From Manduca sexta (lineage: Eukaryota; Arthropoda; Insecta; Lepidoptera; Sphingidae): 64,000 bases of DNA. The translations under genes were made by a program, and so were the position numbers. The DNA lies in contig NC_051121.1 in the NCBI RefSeq assembly GCF_014839805.1, positions 913,116-977,115 of the forward strand, written 5' to 3'. Shown here in pieces: positions 12,501 to 24,500 of this stretch. Numbering within the stretch: position 1 is the stretch's first letter; each line of letters starts with the position of its first letter. Below the pieces are notes generated by a model. It was not told the DNA's origin. It worked only from the letters and a program-made list of their open reading frames with translations, and did no database searches.

Positions 12501-15500
12501 CTAACTACCTAAGTGATGATTAAGCTATTTTATATATAATTTTAGCATAAATAATATAAATTATAACAACTAACGAGCAATAATTTAACAACCAATTCGA
12601 CTGCTGAACGGCATGCAATCCTGCATAGTAATACCAACCAAAAGTTATAAAATACTGGAACTACACTAGGTTCGTCAGTCTAAGATGTTAATTTTTCTAA
12701 TAATACCAATACCATGGTCATCAAATCGGAAAATAACACTGCTACCTAGCAGCAGATAGAATGTTTTGTTGATCAGTAATCTAAAAAAATATGAATGTCA
12801 GTTAACGGTCAATAACAGACGAAATAAATGAATTGACGTTAGGAATACGGATCTCATAAAATTAATATATTTTGGAACACGAAATATCTAATAATAGAAT
12901 ATAAAATTAATCATATAAACATTTAAATTAAAACAAACGTATACAACTTGCTTTATTGCTCTGAACACAACTGTTTTATATTTAGAATACATATAGTTGT
13001 TGAGCCTTAATGGAATATTGAGAGTAGGCCTCGTTCCCACTACAAACTATTAAATAATTTTATCGCGTTTTTACCAAGAAAGTAACTGACGCTTGTATGA
13101 AAGTGTTGTCCGTTATGCTATTTCTTCTGACAAAAAAATAAAAACTCGCTTGTCTTTTGTTTTATAGCACAATGCAACCAGTATAATTTCTAGGCAATAT
13201 GAGACTTATATTTCATAAGATTACAAATCATGTGACATATAAAACCTTATAATTCAAATACCTGAATATTCCATTACTTCTTAATCACAGCACCATTAGA
13301 CAAGCTATTAATTTGTCTTCTAATAAAATGTTTAAAAAAATCCATCTGCATTACTACTTGACGGCCGTTAATAATATTAATTCTTAAAGAAATAATAGTT
13401 ATAAATCACATTAACTTATAGCAGTATCTTATCATATACAAATCAATTAAATTTGTTCTTTAGCTATAAAATAGTTATAGCTTTTAGCTTTACACGCAGC
13501 AGCGCCTTAAGACTGTCAAAATTTATTGGTTGCTCTTTATATGTATTCTTTTTTATGCCTCATGTTATCTCACGATTGTGTAACTAGTTATTCCAGTATT
13601 GCAAACCCGTAATACTTAATCAATTGAATAATTGAACCTGATTGAAAGTCTAGACTTTTATAAAGGAGAATACCCACCTGTGTATGAAAGTCCGAACCAC
13701 ATAATTTTGTTTTATTTGATAGTGTAAATAACACATAAAACATAATAGATAATGTATTTCTTAATAAAACAACATTTTTTTATCATGGTGGGATTTTTGT
13801 ACAATTAATTTTTTTTTGTTTTATTATTAAATCAACATAAAATTATCGATATTTTATGATAATGATTGAAAATCAATGTTTTAACAATATCGATGACTTA
13901 CTTATTATATTATTCTTATACTAGCATTGGAAAGGAATTTCGCTGTCAACGCCAGCATTTAAAATGGCGAAACTAAAATCAAATATCGTCCTATTTCAAT
14001 AAAAAAACACACACACACACAAAGACATCACATCAAACGACAGGATATATAGGTAATGTCTAGTGTCTACTAATACAGTCGAAACCGGTTATAACGACTC
14101 CGGTTGTAGCGACGCACCGGTTATAACGACTACTAAGTCGTTATAACCTTACTACTATAGTAAGGTCTTTATAAAATGCATATAAAAAGCATATCGCTTA
14201 TAACGACTATCAGATATAGCGTCCAGATTCGGTGGTCCCTTCGATATCGCTATAACGGGTTTTCACTGTATTTCATGAATTATTATGAATAACACTCTTG
14301 ACTGGAATGTCTTTGTCAATAACTTCATATTCAGGAAAAACTATAATCAAATATGTTATTGAAAAATGTGAGCCCCGAAACGTATTTCTATCGAATGAAT
14401 TGTATCAATTTCTAAAAAGTATTTCCTAAATTATAAATAATTTCAGAATACGAAACGCTCCCTTTAAAAAATGAGATAGGTCTGGGCATTCTCCTTTATG
14501 TGAGAAAAAAAAGCATTGTAGTAAAGTATATAATTATTACGGGCAATATTTTCTCGTAATGATTATAAAAATGATGTCTATTTCGTAAAATAACTGCTTG
14601 GAAAAAATAAAGTTAGTATCAAAATCCTTTAATCCTTTAAATCACTACGTTATTTTATCAAAATCCTTTCGCCGCATCTGTCTGAACACGACAAATACAT
14701 AAATGAACAAACTGATTTTCATACGAATTTCACCAATAGACAAAGGGACCCAAGAAGGTTTAAGTCTATAAGTATTTTATTATTGTTTCGTACAAGTAAA
14801 AATAGCCACATATTATGCTCTGCTACCCGAGCGAAGCTGTCTCTTGCAGTAATAAATAATTTCTGCTCAACATTTCGAAACATTATTAAGTTTTAGATAA
14901 GTAAATCGGCAATATAAAGTATGACAAGGTTATTTCTTTCCACGTGGAAGAACAGGTTCACAAAAGTGTTAAATAAGAAGTAATTAAATAATAGTCTAAT
15001 TGGGTAAGTTTTTGAACGCTTGCACGAGATAAACAACCTCGTTGCTGGCACGTGTAGTCATTTAACTCGCAAAAGCCGGATGAATGGACGAATTAATGAC
15101 GTTCTGTATCCTTCACCGACGGTATAAAAATAATTAGAGCATGTCTCAAAAAATATATGGCACTTTTAATTAATTTGATAATGATGATTTCTATAAAAAC
15201 ATCCGCCTCGTGCTTGCAGCGACTGGCCAGGTTGTTAATAATGAAAAATATTAACTTTATTATTAGTTAGTTGCTAAGATATCTAGCATAATAACACGCA
15301 TGCCCACTGTGTAGGTATAATGTACTGGAGGATGACGGCTGTGTACTTTACTTTGTAATACAAAGTTCGGTACGGTGTTACTACTCTCTGTAAGCAGTCG
15401 CTTGCCTTACACGTAATAAAAAAAATCTAAAATTAAGAATCCCTCTTTTCGTTGTCTTGCGTTCGGGAATACCAACAGGCAAATTACCTGACAACGACCC

Positions 15501-18500
15501 GAAACCCACCTGTGTCATTCATAAAGGGATCAATCACTGAATCAGCCCACGCACGCAAAGTCTTCCATATGCTCGACAACACCGAAAACTATGGCTGCGA
15601 ATAATTGGCTACTGTCCATCTCAAGGGAACCATGGGTATGCTAAACTATGCCCTATGAGATGTCCATAAAGTACAATCTCACCTTCAGCTTGAAGTTCTC
15701 GTCTCGGAAATTTGGACCGTATATGCTCTCGCCGCCGGTGCCATCGCCTCGCACGATGTCGCCGCCTTGCACCATAAATTGGTTGATAGCTGGAAATAGA
15801 CACACATTTTACTATCCTTGTTAATAATTATATATAGTGGGAGATTTTATATACGTATGTATAAGCTCTCTATTTTGTCCCTAAAGAATTTGTCAGGGGC
15901 GCGACTATTGTAGCTACGTCGTCATATTCTCACTCGGCGACATTATAAGAGTTAGCATATTCATGAGACATTAATTAAATAGTATAAAAAATGCAGGCAA
16001 TTAAGATTGATAAAAATGGACAGATAAATAAATTAATGCAACTGACGAACACAAATTATAGTCTGAACGATAAACTTGAATACCAAATTTCCCTCATCAG
16101 AGATCCTAATAGTGTTTAAAGATTTTATCTGATTAGCAATTTGAGTTTTAAATGCCATTTTATTGTGTGTACGTTGTTTTTATATTCTCATTTATTAGTG
16201 ATTATGAGACTTCTTATTTGCTTTGAAATTCTTTAAATCTACAGAATTGATTCGAGTCGTATACATTATTTTTTATTATGCTTTCTGAAAGAACTAGCTT
16301 CCTCTCCTGTAATTTGGATCCAGCTCTTCATGAACCGTAAAAGCAAAATCTAAATTAAAAGCCATAAGGGTGTATTTTCTTAAACATTTTATTAAATTGA
16401 GAATTTTAAAATGTTGTATTTAAGTATTGCGTAAAGTTACGCCAGACTATAAGGGAATTTTATGTCATTTTCTTGATAGAAATGTATGTTATAAATATCT
16501 GTGACTTGTATTGAGTATTTTTTTTATACCATTGCCGGTCAACTCATTTGTACGCTCCAACATTTTAAATTCGTATTTAAAAAGAGACTTTCATTCTTTA
16601 CTTAACATCTGTAACAAGCATGAAACCTGCATTGGCGAAAAGTGAAATTTTCTTAAAGGGAACCCGATAAAAAAATATAGGTACTAACAATGACGTTTTA
16701 CAAATAGACGCGTCATAGACTAACAAAATTGCACACACACAATTAACAAAAACAGCGCAGTCCAAGCGGCTCGCAATGATACGGGCCGAGTGCGCCCGAG
16801 TATGTCCGAATGGGCCCGAGCGTCGATCGCCCCGTCGCTATAACGGTCGAATAAAATGCATTTATTAGTTAAATAGTGTATACTTATTACTAACGTATGA
16901 AATGAAACGTTTTTTTCATTCACAGTTGGAGTATAATTTGTACATCGTCTAAAAACACAGTAAGGCATTTTATTTATAAAAATACAAAAGCTAGTAAGCC
17001 GACTAGCGGCGACAGCGGTTGGAGGTTGACTAAGTGAATGTCGGGCAATTACCTTACTTTCGTCTTGCCAGTATTGAGCTCGGACAACGTATCTATGTAA
17101 TAAAAACATCTTACGGTACTAATATGCATAAATGCGGTCTTCAAATCGTTCTAATAATTAGATGCTTCATTAGCTCTACGCAAAGGGAAGCCGATAGGAA
17201 TCGGGTTTGTATGTACCCTTCGCCATTAGTAACCTGTATGCAGCAAATTAATTATTTCATTTAAGAATTGCTAAAACAAACGTCGATAAAATTAAACTAT
17301 TCTTCGGGTTTTATCACGGTTTTTAAATTTTAATTTTCTCCCGAGATTTCGAAGACTTAGGCGTTATCGTATCTAGACTAATATATAAAATTTATTTACA
17401 ATTATTTTATAAATTATAATTTATATGTGATTTAAATTTCCTGTTAGACAAAAAAATATTTAGCCAATAGTGTTGTATACACCTGTAAAGATTTGTCACC
17501 TAGGATAAGTACCTTATATTGTGGATCTTTCATATGTATTTTTCTATGAGAAATCGTTGGTGTATCTATTAATAAATAAATAAAACTAAAGAGTTAGTTT
17601 GTTTATTTGAATGCGCTAATGTCAGGAAATATTAAAAACATTTCGAAACAAATTCACTAATAAGAAGCTACATTACTCCTAAGTAATAAAGACTACTTTC
17701 AGGAAATACGGGAAAATATAAAGCGAGCTTTTATTCCAGAAAAATCTTTTTCACGCGAACGGAGCTGCGAGCGAAAGCTAATATAGATGATCAAAAATTA
17801 ATATATATTTATTCGATAAAAAAAAAACTACTTGAAAATAGTTTTGCAAAGAGTTATATTTCGTTGTGGCGATTCGGGCTTTTTTAAAAAGTGTTTTATA
17901 AATGAGAACGTATATATTTGATTTTAAAATATATTAATACAAGTAAAATAAAAGCCCGGTGGACTCGACCGTCCACACCGAATACAGGCAGAGAACTGAT
18001 TTACATTTATTGAAGCGTACAAACATTAACTCTTATCTCTAAACTTAATTATCTTGTTTGTTTCTTCTTATGTTTCAATTACGGCGACGTAACTCCTCCC
18101 CCTTTAAGTGTGAAGCACGTCGAAGGCTGCTGCTGCTGTTGCAGGAGTTCTTGCGATTGAAGCTGCAGACATTCCGGCGCTGCTGAACTTTGCTTGCAGG
18201 ACCGAAGATACCATTTGATGGCGACTGCGCTTGCAATGATTGTTATGATTAGGTACATGCAAATGGTTGGCCAGCTGGGTTTCATAGTTATCACTGGTTC
18301 GTCATTTTCTTGCGTTACTTGAGTTTTCTTTAAGATGTCTTTTAGATTATCCAAGTTCACTTCTTCCAATTGGACCGTGATCGGAGATTGCGTTGAGGCG
18401 TACTGCGTTTTTGGCAGAGGGATGCTTTCTTTGACATTTAGATATTCCATGTGGGTCGTGAGTGTTCTGCCGGCGATTTTGATGTTGCATTTTCTGTTTG

Positions 18501-21500
18501 TAGTTATTAGGACTATTCCGCTGATCCGCTGGTATTCTACGTTTTCTCCACACGTGGTTTTCGCTATTTCTTCTTGTTTTAGGATAGCGATCCAACTGTT
18601 TTCCTTAATTTGTTTTATAATATTATTATTAATTTCGGCTGTTGCATGCTTGCAATTGTGTGGTTGTCTATATTGTAAAAGTTGCGCTATGCAATCTTCT
18701 GATTTGCTGAGTTGGTGCCATTCTAAGTGTCGACAGATGACTACTTTCTCTGTTATAGATGTGCAGGGCTCATGAGGGTATGCGAATTCGCTGCTCCCCA
18801 AGATTAGGTATGGGTTTTTGGGAATGAGGATCGTATTGTTTTTATTGGGGATCGAGTACAAATGAAGTAAACTATACGGATGGTTAGTTACTAATGGGAT
18901 TTCTAATACAAAATTAATTGATTCATTCGTACTGTATGCCTTTAATTCTATTGATTTCTCAATTGCATGTATGTTTTCTATAGTAGGAGAGTACATAAAC
19001 TGTGTATTATTTTTACTTGCTTCTCCTTGAATTTTCATGAGCTCGGCAACAAGAAAGCTAGGGTCTACAATGCTTGGGTGTAATTGACCTAGATGGGCAA
19101 ATGTTATTGCATTTTCTAATAATTCTACCCTATCATAAACTTGTTGTAAGCAAATTTCAATTTGGTTATATATATTTATTACATGCATTTCATTTTCTAA
19201 TCCTAAATTCTGCTTACTTAAATCTTTGATCGCTTGATTTAGTTCTTTTTGATTTTTACTGATTATATTTAGTTTAGCGTTATTTTCTTTTATGAAATCT
19301 GTCATTATTCCTAATGTTTGACTCTGTTTATGAATCGCTAACCTTTTAATTTCTTGAATTTGGTTATCTATTTTAATGGCATCTTCTTGATCCAAATTGC
19401 CTGTAATGACTTTAATTATCGATCCTAATCCATTGATTAATCCTCTTCGGGTTCTCGGTATAAATGTTCTACCTAATCCGATTGTGCTTGAGCCTAGGTA
19501 TACTAATTTACTTTCGATTTTATCAATCAAGTATTCTATTTGGTTTCTAATAACTAGACTATTTTTATAGAATGTTATTCTTATTTGTGCTAATTTGAAT
19601 GTCATATAGTCGCGGGTTATTTCGACGTATATGTCTCGTAATTGACTTACATTATAAGATATAACTAGATTAAACGAATCTACTTGGTGGTAAGCAATAG
19701 CTTCCTTGATTACTAATATACCATTGTGGTTATCTATGGGTTCGATTACTGCGACGACTCCGGTGATCCAGAGGACTGCACCGTAGGTGATGGCGTCCCT
19801 GAAACATTTCCATGTTTTCTGAGCATTCTAAAATGTACTCTTATCGTTTTTGCATTAACATGTTTACCTACAATTTCGGCGATTTGCTCTGGGTGTATTC
19901 TTATAATTGTGTATGGTCCTATATACTTTGGTTCTAGTTTATTAGTCCTACTTGATTTAGCGACATGTTTGTATACCTTATCGCCTATTTTGAAAGTTGA
20001 CGTTTCAGTATTCTGATTTCTCTTTTCTATTATCGCCTGTTTTTGCTCTGTTATTCTAGCATTAACTAATTTTTGGACATTTTCCATGATTTGTTTATGT
20101 TTATTGACATACTCCTGATAAAATTCTTTTGGGAAATGTAACTCTAGTGGATTTCTACTATTAGTATGTCCAAATAAAAGTTCGAAAGGGGTAAATCCTG
20201 TTGTAGAGTGTATTGTATTATTATAAGCAATTATAGCATATTTCATTAAGTTTGTGGTATCACTTTTATCTGTAAGTCTCTGTATCCTTATCATTTCAGC
20301 TAAGGTTGAATGTAATCTCTCAATGGGAGAATTAGAATTTGGATTATATGGTGTGGTAAAATGTATATATATGTTATGCATTGCACAAATCTCTGTGATG
20401 ACTTCGTTATCAAACTTGGGATCTGAATCTGTCGTGATCTTAAGTGGAATACCTATCGTTGAAAAGATACCGAGTAATGCTTCGGCTATATGAATACTAG
20501 TAGCCGCTGTTAAGGGTATCGCTTGTGCGTACTTGGTAAAATTATCTATGATTGTAAGGAATGTTACACCACCGCTACTGTATAAATCCATATACATGTG
20601 TTCTAGGGGTTTGTGGGGTGTTTCGGTGAGTGCAAGTGGCAACTTAAGTGGGTTGCGTTCATATTTCGCTTTCAAGCATTTGTCGCACGTGTTAATGTAT
20701 TTTTGAATAGTCAACAACATGTTTGGCCAATGATAATTTTTGTGAAGTTGTTTATGAGTTTCTTGTATACCACGATGAATTGTTTTACCTTCATGATACT
20801 TTTTAATTAAATCGGTCTGTTCAGTTACGTTTTCTACTAACGTTACTCTTGTGGTACACCTTATAAGTTTGGGTCCACGATTATCAAATACACTCTTTAC
20901 AACTTTGCAAAATGTGGGGTATAATTCTTCATCATAAAAATAACAATGAAATGTTCTATCTGGTATAGTATGTTCCTTTAAGAATTTAATTATCTGACTT
21001 TCAGTGTTGTTAATAGGTATAAAGACATCTTTGATAATTATTTTTCCTTTGTTTCTGTTATCTACTCTGTATTCTGAACCAGGTGTTTTTCTAACATGAA
21101 ACTGTTTTAATTGTCTGTCTATCGCATCTTGTATTTCTGGAATCTTATATGTTTCTACTATATCAGAGGTTGTTGGAATTATATCTGGCTCTTCCCGTGA
21201 TCTATCTATCGATGGGGGACCTACATAAATCGTCGAGGTATCTAACAATGTTTCTATGTCTATACCATCTAAATCTATATCTGCTTCTCTCGAAGTTCCT
21301 GGTTGGGGATTAATATTATCTTGATTTTCGCTATCTAATATCATGTCTATTATTTCATCATCTCCTAATGGTACTGTATCTACTTCGTTGTTGTATACAA
21401 TTTTTACGCGTGATAAAGCATCAGCGTTAGTATTTGTTTTTCCTTTTTTGTATTCTACATCGAAATCAAATTCAGCTAACTTGAGACGCCAGCGAGTTAA

Positions 21501-24500
21501 TTTCGAGTTGGGGTCCTTAAGGGACATGATCCATGTAAGTGGTCTGTGGTCAGTATAAATTGTAAACTTCTTTCCGTACAAATATGGGCGAAAATATTTG
21601 GTTGCCCAAACTATTCCTAATAGTTCCTTTTCAATAGTTGAATACTTCTGTTCGGTCTCGGAAAGTGTACGCGAAGCGTATGCTACAGGTCTATCTGAGC
21701 CTACTTTTCCTTGGGATAGAACTGCTCCTAACGCTACGTCAGATGCATCAGTTGTCAAAATAAATTTCTGATCAAAATCTGGGTACTGTAATACTGGTGC
21801 ATTAGTAAGTATTTCTTTGCATTTTTCGAATGAATTTACGAATTCTGGGGTTATTTCTATTCTTGCATTCTTCTTCAAACAACTAGTGAGTGGTTTCGTA
21901 AGCTTCGCAAAATCTTGAATAAATTTCCTATAGTATCCTACGAGTCCCAAAAATGACTTGATGTCTTTTTGCGTTCTGGGAAGTGGGAATCTTTGGACAG
22001 CTAATATTTTGTCTTCATTCGGCTTAAGGCCTTCATCTGTCAGTGTATGTCCTAAGAACTTAACTTGTTTTCGCAGAAATTCAGACTTGTCTAACTGTAC
22101 TTTCAAATTGTGTATCTTAAACCTGTTGAACACTTGTCTACATTTTTCAATATGTTGTTGTAATGATGTAGAATATATGATTACATCATCTAGGTATGTG
22201 AGAACATTATCTAATCCTCGTAAAACTGAATCCATAAGCCTTTGGAAAGTGCTAGGGGCATTTTTTAATCCAAATGGCATTCTTAAAAATTCGTAGTGTC
22301 CTCTATCTGTAGTGAATGCGGTTTTTTCAATATCGACTGGGTCCATCTCTACTTGGTGGTATCCCGAGGCAAGATCTAAGGTTGTAAAATACTGAGCACG
22401 GCCTAATTTGTCTAATATATCGTTAATATTCGGCAAAGGGTACTTATCTTCTATAGTCTTATCGTTTAAACGCCTATAGTCAATAACAAGTCTCCACTTT
22501 TGTGTTCCTGAAGCGTCCATTTTCTTGGGTACTATGTGTACAGGACACGACCAGGGTGAATTGCTTTCTCTAATTATTTTCTGTTTTAATAACTCGTCAA
22601 TTTGTTTTTGTATTTCTTGTTTTTGACGAGGTGCCTGCCTATAATTTCTTACAAAAATTGGTGTTTCATCAGTGAGTCTAAGTTTATGCTTTACTTGGTG
22701 GGTAAACGTTAATGGTATATTTTCACAATAAAATATGTCTCTATAGTTAAAACAAAGTCTATCTATTTCACGTCGTTCTTCCTCATTCATATGTTCTGTA
22801 CGTAATCTATTTAAGTTACATCTCAATAAATGGTCTATTTTCTTGGCAGAACAATTATTATTAGTATATGAAATCTTTTCTACGGATGGTTCTTCCTTTA
22901 ATGGCGTCATATGTAATTTGTAGTTATTTGGTAATCTAATTCTATTATCTGTTCTATTAATCACTGTTGTTGTAAACACTCCATCTTTAACTGCTACGTA
23001 TGCTGCCGGAAATAAAAGTCCGTTTTTTGAGTGTTCTAGCACTTCATAGTCACCTTTATCTCTATTGCATAATAGCCTAACTGATTTTTCGCATTGGGGT
23101 TCAATAATAGTGTATGACTTCATGTCACCTTTTATTTGAATGTTGGTGGTATCTGTCCTAAGTGTCATTGTTTTCATATTTAGTTTGCAACCTAGTGGGA
23201 CGAGTAAATCAACTCCTATTAGTCCGACAAAGTCTGGGTCAAAATCAAATAATAAAAATTTATGTATGTAATCTACATTAAATATAGGCGGGAGTTTTAC
23301 ATAAGCGACCTTATCGTGTTTTGTTATTCCATGGGCTGTTTTTATATAATGGGTCTCATGTTCTATGTGCGCGTCTGTTTTTATAATTGCGTCCGGTGCG
23401 ATAAGGGATTGAGACGCTCCGGTATCCAATAAAAATCGACCGCCTAAATCCTCTATGAATATATATGGTAAACGGTTTTGGTATAATAAATTTAAATATA
23501 CTATGTTTGATTTTCTAGTTCCAGAGGTTCGCAAAAATTTTCCTCTTTTATTTCATTCATATTTTCATACTCATTCATATTTTCATACGCATTCATATTT
23601 TCATTGTCGTCGATCTGATATTCTTGGCTATCTACTTCCTCTTGGTAATTTACTGGTACTTGAGGTGTGGGCCTATTAAACCTATTATTCTGGAAACCAG
23701 GCTGAAAGGTAGGCTTCTGAACGAATTGTCTGTTCATAGGTTGATTAGGGTTCAACTTATGTTGTACTACTGGGAATCTGTTATTATTTTGATACGATCT
23801 AAAGTTACTAGGGCCAGGTAGCACTGCGGGTTTGTTACTAGCTTGCTTTTGCTTTTCTACTGCATCACTAGACCTTCTATTTTTTAATTTTAACTCCTCC
23901 TGTCTAGCCAATACAATCGTTTGTTCAAGATTACTCGCATTTCGGATCCTTACATTTAATGCAATAAGGGGGTTAAGTTGATCTAGAAAAACGTTGATTG
24001 CTAATTTTTCATAGTAATCCCTTTTGCTTTGGTCTATGTTCACTAATGCATAAGTTAATTCTCGGACCTTTTCTGCAAATGTTTCTAAATCTGACCTTTT
24101 TACTAACTGCATTAATTCCTGGACTACCTGCACTTCGTCTCTGAACTCTCCAAATCTACGTACGAGTATTTCTTTTATTTCTAACCATGAATTAAAATTT
24201 GTACATTCTGACAAAGCCTCCGCGGCTTTCCCGGATAACTTATTTCTTATTAAGCATGCAATGCTAGGATGCTCTGCGTCTTCTAATAAGCTTAACGCGT
24301 TTTCTACGCTTTTGATGAAAAATGTAAGAGTTTTCTTATTTCCATCGTAGGTTGGTAATAAGTACGTTAATGTTCTAAATTCTATAATTAACTTCTTATC
24401 TATCTCTGACTTTACCGTTCCCTGTTCCTGAGTCATGATTATTTAATTTGTTCACTTTCTCAAATTAAAAACAACACACAACGATTTATAAAATAAAAAT

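Noticed and set aside
15621..15803. 60-codon minus frame over Cyp40 exon 3
   Set aside because: It is an out-of-frame shadow of the exon.
18335..18775. 146-codon plus-strand frame inside env
   Set aside because: It is the antisense shadow of the env coding region.
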